This document shows, one piece after another, positions 49,612-61,300 of a stretch of DNA of 64,000 nt. Within the stretch, counting starts at the first letter, position 1; each line of letters opens with the position of its first letter. Below the pieces are notes generated by a model. That model did not search any database and was not told the DNA's origin. It saw nothing but the letters and a program-made list of their open reading frames with translations. Source of the DNA: Hybos culiciformis (lineage: Eukaryota > Arthropoda > Insecta > Diptera > Hybotidae). The stretch covers positions 95,303,750 to 95,367,749 of the forward strand of contig OZ023274.1 in the NCBI GenBank assembly GCA_964007475.1, given 5' to 3'. A program made the position numbers and the translations under genes.

Positions 49612-49890
49612 TATATTACCGGTTGTGAAGTTATCCACGATCACAGAAATGTATGATGAACAACTACGGGATAGAAAGCCTTTCGGGCTTTGGTTATTTT
49701 CTTGAGCTGCAGGGACTATGAACCTGATTTCTCGTAATCCTTCTGCAAAAAACTTTCGCGTGACCCTGAGGGGCTAATATGTAGGATCACTGAAAAATCG
49801 TCTACCTTAATAGTGTAGAGAAATTAACAAGTACAAAATCTCGAATAAAATACCCAGAACGTCCATCGAGGCGCCAGAAAATAAAAATAA
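49612..49890. other. Less A+T-rich island of unknown nature
   Basis: About 280 bp stand out by base composition and by lack of homopolymers. It includes an exact hairpin AAAGCC-TTTCG-GGCTTT (49675-49691), the box C/D-like structure listed separately, and CCCTGAGGGG near 49764. On the minus strand the right end reads CTGGCGCCTCGATGGACG (about 49880-49863), which looks somewhat like the primer-binding site after an LTR. No flanking LTR pair was found. It could be a small RNA gene, a conserved intronic element or a transposon fragment. No long open frame crosses it. Confidence 0.45.
49645..49732 (+). ncRNA. Candidate box C/D snoRNA
   Basis: An 88-base segment has ATGATGA (box C consensus RUGAUGA) at 49653-49659 and CTGA (box D) at 49724-49727. 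The flanking sequences AGAAA (49645-49649) and TTTCT (49728-49732) can form a 5-bp terminal stem. The internal part contains the strong hairpin of the island. Size and arrangement fit intron-encoded C/D snoRNAs, and it lies in a putative intron. Clear internal C'/D' boxes and an rRNA guide match were not established, and I do not recognise the RNA. Confidence 0.3.
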
Positions 49891-52800
49891 CTAAAATGTG
49901 TTATCAATAAAAATGAACGTTACTTTTGATAGTTTTGATTGATCTTATATATTACCTAAATAAAAACCTCGAATTAAAACATTTTTAGATAATTTGTGAT
50001 AACCTCGGTGATATAGCTTGATAACAGAGCTTTTGCCTTGGTAATTATACTTTAGTTTTCTTTAAGAAACTATAATTTTAAGAGATTAAATCTTTTATAT
50101 TGCTTTTGGCGAATTTAATTTTTTCTTTCAGTACAAGTGAGTACATAATTCATTAGTTATTCATAAATATATACTTACTTACTGGTGATTACATTTATAT
50201 GAACAGAATTTTTCGTTCATTACTTTACTTACCTTTAAGAAAGACAACAACACAAAAAAAAACAAAATCGTTGAAAAATTTCTCAAGCACACTTTATTTC
50301 AAGGTTTTTTCTTGGTCATTTTTACCAAAAAAATAAAGAAGTTAAAAAGTTTTAAAGTGTTAAAATGGTAAATAAATGAATAGATTGTATGAATAATTGT
50401 TACTATTTTAAAAATCAAAAAAGCTTTTTATTTTAGTTCTTTCTTCATAGTTAAACACATTTAATTTTCAAAACGAAGTAAGTAAGTAAAGTGTTTTTTC
50501 TTCATATGATGAAATGATGAAATTTTACTTTGTTTACATTTTTTTGTTTTCAGTAACTACTTAATCCCATATTCCCATACTCAGACATAGAATTTTAAAA
50601 CTTTATGTCTACTTAATACTCGACTTAATACTAGTTATTTAAAATACTTCTATCTGTTGAGAATATTTTAATATGAACTTCCTGATCACACAATCCCATA
50701 TTAAGAAAAAAACAAAATTAATTTTCGACTTAATTAATTTGACTTAACTATAATTAAATTTTAATGAAACAAATTTTAAATTATTAATATTGATATATGA
50801 CTTTATATGTATCAAATATGATGAGATAATTCTATTTCGGAAAAGAAGAAAGCATTTTATAGTTATATAAGTAGATATACTAAATTTGCTTAAATGGCTT
50901 TATAAATGACAGGCAATAAATGTGAATTAAAATAATTGAGTCAATTTATTACTCGTGCGTTTAGAATTTTAATGTTTTGTACAGATATTTTTGTATTCAA
51001 ATTTTTTGTTTAATTACCTTTCACTAAGTAGTAGTTACTTAGTTAATAAAATTCTTATAGCCAATGTAACTATAGGTACATGCTTATGATAACTAAGTAC
51101 TTAAGATTATTAAGTTTAGATAAAAATAAGTACTTTGAAATCGACTTAAAAATTGTGTCATTCAATGTAATACACAGGGTAATACAGGATGCAATACTAT
51201 AAATTTTTTCAAGAACTATAACTTATCATATAAGTAGATTACCTACTGATCAAATTATCGGCATTATCAAAAAATAAAAATTATAAAATTATAATGATAA
51301 TTTTATGGCATTAGCGAGTCATTAGTTTTATAATGATTTAAAAATTATTATTAAAATGAATTAAAATTATAAGTGTATTTAATGGAAGTTATAAGTAAGG
51401 GTATTAAATTTAAATTAAAAGCAAAGAAATTATAAATTGCATAATAAAACTATAGGTAGGTACTTAAATACTTAACCCTCGACTTAACCACTCTTAGTTT
51501 ACGTGTTTTATTATTAGTTTTTCATGGTTCGAGCTCATGGTAGTTATACTTATTTATTTATATTTAATACATGTGGAATTCTTAGCAATAATATTAAAAA
51601 TATTTCATCATTAGAGGTAGGTATATATACATTTTTTTATACAACTTTTTTTTTTTGTTCATTTTGCCTCATACAAAAAAATTAAGCTTAAAAAACATAT
51701 AACTAAGTATGTATACAAATAATCTATTTTTATTGAATGAAAGCAGCGAAAAAAAAATTAAAAAGATTATGCTCATGTTTTTTTTTGCTTTTCAACTTTT
51801 AAATAAAAGCTTTGTCATCATTCGTATAACTAATAAATATACTGAACTGAAATATATCAAATGTGTTTTTTTTTTATGATTTTTTTTTAATTTTGCTAAA
51901 AATCTTACTTGTATTATTTTAACTGCTTCGATTCATTTTTGATAATATGTATGATATATTTCTAACCATATTATACTTACACACTCAATATCAAATAAAC
52001 AAAAAACAAATATTAAAACTTAAAACTTAAAATTATGCAATAAGTATATTTATAATAATTTTTAAAAATATTTATGATATTCGTTTGCGTCGAGGTTTGC
52101 GCATAAATATTTGTTTGGATAAAAAAAAATGATAGGTACAAAAAATGTGTTAAGAGCAGAAAAAGCTTTTTTAAAATACTTCTCTACCGTGATGATGAAA
52201 TCTCTAGTGTGTTCTATTTCTATGTATAAAATAAAATATATAAATTTTCTAAAATAAGTACTTATATATCTAGCATTTGAATATGAGTTGAAATTATGCT
52301 TTTTCATTTCAATTATTAAATTCTTATATATGTAGTCACTGACAATTGATTAGATTGCTAATTGAAAGAATTAATTACTTATGTGATTTAATTATTCCTC
52401 GAATTATTCAAGATTATATTAGTTATCTGATATTGAAAGTGATATGAAATTAAATGGAATTGATTAAAAATTAGATTAAAATTTGTCACCGGAAAAACTC
52501 TATAGAGATGGTATTGCTTTGAAAGCGCATAAGTATGTAAGTACTTAATTAAGCTCCGTATTTTAATAAGTAATGTTCTACGCACATGTGTTCAAGTTTT
52601 ATTCAATCATCCATGAGCAGGAATGTTTTCAATTTTAAAACACAGATTTATTAACAAAGTAAGTACTTCATAATAACGATTGACCCTGTGATTGATTAAT
52701 GAAAAATCACGCTTAGAACATATATTAAGTATATTTAATTAAATAATAAAAGTAATTAAGTATAGTACTTAATAAATTTTTAAACGATCAGAATTTCCCA

Positions 52801-53590
52801 GAAGTAATATTTTTTTTTTTCTTTTTTAAATTTTTCTTTCTTCGCTCTATTTTAAAATATAAAGAAGTGTGGAAACGCGCGCTACTTAATATTAATTTTT
52901 CTCGAGAAATTTTTCTCGGCCACACATGACGCATTTTATACACACATTAAAAATCACAATAGTGAAAAAAAAAGCTTAAAAAAAAAAGTTTAGGAGCTAA
53001 AAAAAATAAACTGATTATAAAAATTTATAAATAAACATTTTATTTTAAAAACATAAATTTTTTGTATTTTTTTTTTTTATTGTAAAAATTTCAATTTATG
53101 TTTGTTTGTATTTTGAACAAAAATAATTTTTTTTTTTGTTTTTTTTTGTTAACACGATTTTAATAAAAATGTTTCATTTTTTCATGTAAATTATTTATGC
53201 CTAGTTTTTTTTTTGTTTTTTGTTTTTATTAAAGTATGCTTAATTATGCGTTTTCGAATTCAGTATTTTTAATTTTGTGAATTAAATTAAAAAATAAATT
53301 ATATCTATGTATGTTTTTACATATATACTTACTGTATTTTGTATAATAAGTACTCAGGTACTTACATACTTTATATCTTCAAAATGTAAACAAACAAAAA
53401 AATGTTTAAAAGCATTTTTGGCTTATGGTTAATTATTTTGTTATTATTAATTACTTATTATGAATATATATGAAACTGGTTTATTTGTTTATTATTTCGA
53501 GGTTTATTTATTTATTTTATTTTTTGGGCAAAAATTCAAAAAAAAAAAAAAAATTAGAAAAACTGATATTTAAAACAATTGAGCCGTTTA
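49891..53590. other. Putative first intron, part 2; TAAGTA-rich
   Basis: There is no exon. The same CTTACTTACT/AAGTACTTAAG words recur (50171, 50475-50488, 51093-51104, 51457-51475, 52534-52546). A short less A+T-rich patch with GGAAACGCGCGCTAC and TTTCTCGAGAAA lies at 52868-52935. I can name no element there. Small open frames at 52062 and 52388 have no motif. Confidence 0.45.
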
Positions 53591-53808
53591 TTTTGAAAGT
53601 GGTTTAAGTCCATTTGTTCTTGTATTGAGATATTTAAGGGTTTGTGTTTGAATTGATTTAAAAATATTGGTAACTGGTATTAAGTCGCTTTCATGTGTTT
53701 ATGACCTTAAATATGTTAGATTATAAAATGTAATATACCTCTAACAAACATTATTTGCAAAAGAAGCTATTTTTGAGAGCTTAAAATGGACTTAAACCAC
53801 TTTCAAAA
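53591..53808. mobile_element. MITE with perfect 25-bp inverted repeats, TA flanks
   Basis: A 218-bp element has 25-bp terminal inverted repeats (53591-53615, 53784-53808) that are identical. They start TTTTGAAAGTGGTTTAAGTC. TA flanks both ends (53589-53590, 53809-53810), giving TTA..TAA context. Perfect ends mean a young copy, or an end of a longer palindromic element. TA target use suggests a Tc1/mariner-type or similar transposase. It has no coding capacity. Confidence 0.8.
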
Positions 53809-53810
53809 TA

Positions 53811-55030
53811 ATACAGTCAGTGTTTAAGTCACAGATTAAGTGCTAACTTAATGGTTAGAGTTCTAAAGTCGCCTTTTGAAAATCCCTATGCACGCAAAAA
53901 TTATAGCATTTTGTTCTTTAAAAGTCAGTTCTAAGGTTAGTTTAAATGTTTAAGTGCAGAAATCGTCGTGTAAGAAGATTTTTTTGCTTAAAATAATGAA
54001 TGGAAAATATTTTGTAAATTATATACCTATATTAAAGTACCTATATAATTTCATTAAAAAAAAACAAAAAAAACAAAATATCAACGCGTTTTTGTTACGA
54101 CGCGACGTGTGAATAAAACAGAAAATATAAGGTCAATTTAAATTGAAGTTTTTCTTCTTTTATTTAAAAAAAATCTACCTACAAAATATTAAAAGAAACA
54201 AAATCTGTTGCATGTACCTAGGTAAAATATTTCAAGTCAGATATATATGAATGCTGCTGTATCAAATCCACACATACACATAGGTAGAAAGTTTCAAATT
54301 AGAGGTTTTATTTTTGATTCATATTAAAATAAAATTTGTTTTATATCGAGTTTGAGAATATTTTTGCCTTATAATTTTATTGCTTGCCGCAATTGTATGC
54401 GTTTTTTGTTTTTTTTGCTTTCTAAGCATTTATTTTCAAACAAAACGAAAAAATAACATTTCTATCGATTTTAGTACAAAAATTCGAAAAAAAAAAAAAA
54501 ATAATAACAATGAAAATGTTAAATTTTTTTTTTTTCATTTTTTTTTATTTATGAAAGAAAAATAAATGAAAACAAAAATTATTTCAAAATCATACGAGAA
54601 TATCACGCCACATTTTAATCCAATGAAAAATTAGAATGAAATATTTCCAGAAAAAAAAGCAAAAAAAAAAAAAAAAAACACAAATTTTTGTTTCCCCCTT
54701 TTTATTGTACATAGTTTTTTTTCTTTATGCTTTCGTCATCACATCATCCCAAAATTAATTGGAAAAAAAAAAAAATGTTCTATCAACTTTAAAAATACAT
54801 AATATCGACCAAATTTTTTTTTTTTTTATTTCATATTCAGAGCGAAAAAGAATAAAAGGCAATGAATGACAATAAAGTCCACTTAGGACATTTTTTTTTA
54901 AATTAAAACCTCTAGGTGGCGCATTTTCTGTATCTGGTTCAATTTGATGTTCAAAAAAATTCAATTATATGAAAGATGTTATATTAAGCACCGGTTACAA
55001 ATCTCGCATTGAGTAAATATAACACCTTTT
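53811..55030. other. Non-coding A+T-rich DNA
   Basis: Immediately right of the MITE, 53825-53965 has several TTAAGTGC/TTAAGTCA words and GGTTAG repeats and may be part of another degenerate repeat, but no matching end was found. A small CG-containing patch (ACGACGCGACGTGTG) is at 54096-54110. The open frame at 54380-54565 is an A-rich artefact. Confidence 0.45.
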
Positions 55031-55034
55031 ATTT

Positions 55035-55353
55035 ACCTAGTTTACATGGAGAGTTGAAACCGGGTTCAACTACGGTTCAACTACAAACGGTGGTAGAGTT
55101 AACCTGGATTAATTTGACTCAACCCAAGAAATTCGCTCGGTTAAGTTAACTCTATCAATGTAAACGGTTAACCCGGTTAGAAATAAGCAACAGCTGTTTG
55201 TTTTGTTTCTTTTTTGTTGTTTGATCTTGTCATTTTCAAACTCAATTCAAACACAGTTCAACCACATGCTTTTCCACTACATCATGTAAACACTTGACCT
55301 CTTTTCAACCACATTTCGACTCAACCACGGTTGGACTATCATGTAAACTAGGT
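55035..55353. mobile_element. MITE with ACCTAGTTTACATG ends, ATTT duplication
   Basis: A 319-bp element begins ACCTAGTTTACATG and ends with its exact complement CATGTAAACTAGGT. It is flanked by ATTT at 55031-55034 and 55354-55357. Subterminal regions carry repeated GGTTCAACTA/GGTTGAAAC/CAACCACG words, pointing inward from both ends. This motif-array layout is the same as in the element at 758-1088, although the words differ. There is no open frame. A 4-bp duplication does not point to a single superfamily; a TTT/TWA-like 3-bp choice is also possible. Confidence 0.8.
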
Positions 55354-55357
55354 ATTT

Positions 55358-58300
55358 GACACTATTATTTATAGTCGAGTGTAATTTCAATACGAATTAT
55401 GGTGTGGACTACCTACTTAATTCTAATGACACTTCTGCTTATATCATTGTTCTAACTATCAGCAATTTTCATGTATATCGTCGTCTTTAATTGTGGCATA
55501 TGTAATTAATAATTGAGTTTAAAACTTTTACTTCAATGATTTGATGAAATTTATAAATGATTATAACATGACACATTATAAGATTCAAGATTTTACAATA
55601 TTTTTAATTCAAGAGCACTAAACTCACAACAATAACAAATTTTGACTTCTTTGGCTGCGAAAAAAAAAAACTAAATAAGTATCTCATCCTTGATTCATAC
55701 AAAAAAAATAAATAATTTACCTTCAAAAGAAAATCGATTTAATTTGTAGTTATATACCTATATGTCGGTCATAATCATTGTATACAGCCATCGCCATTAG
55801 GTTAAAGTACTTAATGTTTTTTTTTTTAATTTCATATTGGAAGCATACAAATGCAGTTTGTATGATTCATTTTTTATGTAGGAAAATTTTTATCCAAAAT
55901 ATTTTTATATACCAATGTTACTACTTAAATTCATTGATTTCTTTAATTTATTTAATTTTTTTTTATTCAAATTTCCGTTTGTTAGGGTAGTTGTGCTTTG
56001 GGTTTTTTTTCCTTTACAAAAAAAAATACTTATGCAAGAACATTTTGACATTATATTGCATCTTTAATAGTTAGATATAACTACAGATACTTGGGTTATA
56101 ATTTGCTTTAAAAACAGTTTTTATGAATTAGAGTTTCAACGCATGCGTTGGAATAGAAATCGTATGATGTTTTACAAAGGTTTTGGGGCGCATGTTTATG
56201 GTTTTTTTTTTGTTCTTTTTCTTGGAAATTAAAAAAACTTACTTTTTTTTAGAGTTCCCCTTCCTTTGCAACGGAAACATGTGCAGATATACCGGTCTTA
56301 TGTGACTTTAAATGAAAATTGTGACATTGGAATTATTTGATATTAGGTCAAGAAGCATTAAATTTTTTTATGACGTAATATTTATTTATGGCAAGACTAC
56401 AACACTTCAAGAATTCTTGAATGCACATTTATGGATGGGAAATATACTTTGTAAAGTTTCTTATGTAATAAATAAAAAACCATCAGATTTAAGTATAAAA
56501 TAAGTAGTAGGTAGTCAATGTAAATTGAAAATCCTATTCTCAAATTTCTATTTTGATAAAATTCAATCACACTGAAAACGAACACAATTCGATCAAACGC
56601 TCAAAAACTCGCTTAACTCGCTATTAGTCCAATAACTATATCTAGATATAAGGTAAATCTTTTCCAATGAATTGTTTTTCTTAAACCAAATATTTATATA
56701 GTTACTTAATATCGCAGGTAAGTACATACTTATTCCTTACCTACTTGTCTGATTAATTTTAAATTAATTTCATTAATGATTAAAATACAGATTCATGGTT
56801 AAAAAAAATAAATAAATATTTACAATGCAAGGATAAGTACTTAATTCGAGACTTAAGTAATTAAATAAAATATTACACAAGAAATTAAAAATCATTATAG
56901 TTATAATCACATTAAAGTAAATTATTAAATTAAATGTAGCCCCCTAAAATATATGCATCATTAGGTCAATAAGCAGGTTCGCCAACCAATTTTAAATTAA
57001 TATTACAACAATCTAGATTTCAACGAATGAATATATGAGTCTAGAGATCTTGAACTTATCGTTGTAAATTATTGTTACACATTTTCATATACAACTCTAT
57101 ACTTATGTACTTATTTATACTTAGTTATACTAAAGTTAAAGTTGTCAATTTAATTAATTTTATTTATTCACTTGAGTTCTTAATATATAAAAAAAGCTTT
57201 AAATAAAAAAAAAATTCCAACTCATCCAATATATATTCCCTTCAATAAATTTATATTTAATACACTTAATTCTTGACTGTGATTTTGTCATTTTGATCTA
57301 TGGGGTCATATCCGCTGCATTTTTATATATTTTTTTTTAATTTATTTACATTATTAATTTTTTATTTTTTATTTTTTTTTAATCTGAATTTGCAAATTCA
57401 TTACTTGTAAGTTTATGAATTAATTTATATTTATTTTTTATGATTACAAAAACAAAAATTTTAATTAAAATAAAATTATTCAAAATATAGGCATAGGCAT
57501 GTTTTGTAAAAAAAAAATTTTTAAAAGCTTTGCACATTTTGAATTCATAAAAAGTTTTTCGTCTTTGTTTTAAAATAATTTTTTTTTTTAATTATAAAAA
57601 ATTTATAATTTATGTAAAACCAAAATTTATTATTTTTAAATCTGAAATTTATAATTTAATAATTTTTTTTTTTTTTGTTTTCTTTAAATGAATTATATTA
57701 AATTGGAATTACGCCTAACAATATTTTAATTTAAACAAGTAGTGGTAAATGAAGTCCAGTTTGTTACAACCTTGGTTACAATGAATGCAGAGCAATTGAA
57801 ATCAATCAAAAATTAGAATTAAAAATTTTAAATAGAATTAAAGAAATTGCTGGCAAGGCCAATTTAAAGTTATGATCGGAGACGATTAATATACTTTTAC
57901 TTTCGTAATAAACATTTAGAATTAACTGTCGACTTGGGGAATAATGCAGCTTACATCTTTTTTTTTATACATCAGACAACTAAAACTTCAAATGCTTACT
58001 TAAGTACTTATTTTAATTTAATATTAGTGTAGTATGGTCAACTTAGTAACTTCTTAAAACAGCATACTTAAGTTCAATAAGGATCAAACACTAAATAAAA
58101 TTTGAGTTTGAAAATTCTTCAACATCTCGTTTAACATTTTCCATTATCCAATTAAGATTTCTTAAATTAAGTATGTGAAATTTCAAAACCTTAACTTTTG
58201 AAAAATCTGTACGCAGAAATCTATAACTAACTGAACCTGGAAGAATATCTCAATCAGGCAGGTTCAATTTAAAAATTCTTACTTATTAAATTTGCAGATT

Positions 58301-61300
58301 CAATACACTTACATGTAGGTAATCACTTAAATCGATACTTAGACTTAACTACTAATAACTAATAAGTACTTATATATTTGAGTAATTAAAATCTCAAAAT
58401 TTAAGGTAAAAACTAGATACTTAAGTATTTTTTTGCATCTATTAATTCATTAAATAAATTGATCATTTTGTTTTAAATTAGTCAATTTAAAAGTAAGTAA
58501 GTAAGTATGCAGTTCTTTTTTTTTTTTTTTTTTTCTTAAATAATTTTGATGAAATTTTTAACCTTGCTGATCTTATAAAAATTAGCATAAATTTGTAGTT
58601 TTATATAAAATAAATAATTTTTTAGTAGGTATTTTTATGGGTTAACAAATAATCAATGAATTGATTTCATTATATTTAAGAAAAGAGGAAGTTAAAATCA
58701 AACAAAAAAAAAACAAGAAAAAACAAAAAAATGAAAACTTTTTAGAAAATTTAAATATTATGGTCATTCTTGACAATTTTTTATTTATTTATTTTTTTTG
58801 TATTTATGATTATAAGAAGTATGAAGCTACTTATATTTTAGTTAATAACGCAACAACAACTTTTAAAGTGTTTTTGAGGAAAGAGGAAGTTTTTTTTTTG
58901 TTTATTTTATTTTAGCTAAACACTGTTAGCGGTTAAAAAATAATAATTTACTTGATAATATAAATTCTATAGTTTGTTGCTGTAGATAGATATAAAGTTG
59001 GTTTTTCCCGTTTTTTAAATTTTATTCTTTTTTTTTTGTTAATTAGTTCCTCATTCTACACAAAATTTACCAGTAATTTTTGTTCCGTGTTAAAAATTTT
59101 GATTTTTTTGTTTCAAGAACACAGTGAGGCAAACAGTCCTCAGCGTTTTTTAAAACAAAAGTTACTTGCTTGCTATACTTAAGTAGTTGAAGCATTATTA
59201 TATCAAAAAATTTATAGATTTTTGACATTTTGTTGTGAATGAAAAATGCAGGAAAAGTATAGTTACTTGACATTGAAGATCTATTTATTATAATTGTGCT
59301 GTAGATTTTCTTATTGAAGATTTAAAATTTCTCTGATAGTTAACTGAAAATTTTCCATGATTGGAACAAGTTTTTAAAATAAAATAACACCGATCTATAC
59401 TTATAGTTATATGTTATTAATGATTGTGATACTTTTCGAAGATTAAAAAAAAGAGTTTTTTTGAAATTGTAAAATTATCTCGAAAATTATACTTATGAAA
59501 TTGTTGCAGCTATTTTATTAAAAAAAAAATTTCTTAATAAAAATGACCTTCTCAATAAAGTTCCAGAAGAAATTTTTTTTATTTTATTTTATTTATTTTT
59601 TTCAATAACTTTAAGAAATGTAATTAAATATTTTTATTACACAAGAAAAGAAAAAAAAAAGATATAACTATAATAAATAATCTCTGTATAATTTAATATT
59701 TCAATGCAAAACATATTTTTTTTCCATTTTTGAGTTTATTTACACTCAGCAATAATGTTCTTTTAATACGTTAATTTAAGTTTTTATTTTTGTTAAGGGA
59801 AAATGTTCAATTGTATATCATTATACTATTTTAACCAAGCAGGTATACATTTTAAAATTATCTAATTTAATAGTTAACTAGAAGTACTTTTATAGTTAAC
59901 TATGCTATTGAGTGAGATCTATTGAGATCTATTGAGTGAGACTTCTTATACTAAAACATAAGTGTATAGTCCCTAGATTCATTTATTTGCACCACGGTTT
60001 GTACTAAACTATAAATTTTCAGTATAGATTTAAAAAATTATTATGTGATCATAGGATTGCTAATTTACCCTAATTTCAATTATTGTTTTTTATATTGTAG
60101 GTGTCTGTAATGTAAGAGAAATAAAAATCAGGTGATTGTCGTACTTATAACGAAAATTTTACATATACTTATTATATACTTAAGCAGTATGTAGTATATA
60201 CATATATAAGTATTTTTTTTCTACACATTATAGTCTACTGTAGGTATACAGCGATCAGAAACATAATTTTGCTCATTTAAAATGTGTTTTAAAAAGTTTA
60301 AATAGAAAATAAGATAAAATTATACTCAAATAAAAATTAATTTTGCAAATTTGATAATTATCGCGTGAAATAACACGCGTTCAACATAAATGCTTCTTTT
60401 TTTTTATATATTTTAGTTACTCAGTAATTTAGCATTCTTAAATCTACATAATATTTATCATCTAATTCCTGTTATAATTGTATTATAACGATATGCTGGA
60501 TGATTTTTTTTTTCTTAATTAAAGCATTTTATAATTTTTTACCGATATCTACTTAATATATAGAATAGTACAAACAAAAAAAAATTGATTTATACCGAGA
60601 TTCATATTGTCATTCTAAAATTTGAAACTTGATTTTTTTTTTTTATGCAAATCGCAAGAGAGAGTAACTATAAAAATTCATAATTTTATAGGATTTCTAA
60701 ATAAGAGTTTTTATATTCAGTTAGAGTCTCGAATTGAGTTATAAAACACATTTTTGATGAAATTATACTTTAAAAATAATAAGAACTTAAGTAGGTAACT
60801 ATTCAAATTTTATTTAATATTTTTGTTTTTATTTTGATATAATGATGACAGATACTTTAATTACGATATTATAGGTATTAGGTATAAGATTCAAAATAAA
60901 AAACCAAATACCTATCTACTTATACCTCGCTATCTAATTAAGTACATTATAAGTATTTAAAAAAAATAAATTTCTCAATACAAAACAAATTTTTGTCGTG
61001 AATAGTAATTTTTTTTTCATTTAGGTAGGTACGTCATTTCTGAAAAAATTTTTGCTCAATCATTCACAAGAATGATGTTTTTTGTTATCATATTTTAGAA
61101 TTTAATAGGCGGCAAATTTCTTTTGAATTAAAATCGAACTAACCGACCCGAATTGCTCATGGAAATTTATACACTATTATGTGTTCTGGGTTAGATACAA
61201 TTAATATAGTAATATGATAAAAATTTTTAAAATTTATAAAATCAAATTTAAAATTTCATTAATAAATTTTTGTATGGATTTTCCTTTTTTTTTTTTTAAA

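Noticed and set aside
49863..49880. LTR-retrotransposon primer-binding-site-like GGCGCC word (minus strand)
   Set aside because: No LTR pair, polypurine tract or gag/pol similarity was seen nearby, and the match to a tRNA 3' end could not be established.
52868..52935. TTTCTCGAGAAA patch as a heat-shock element or promoter
   Set aside because: The spacing does not fit nGAAnnTTCn units and no transcription start or coding exon follows.
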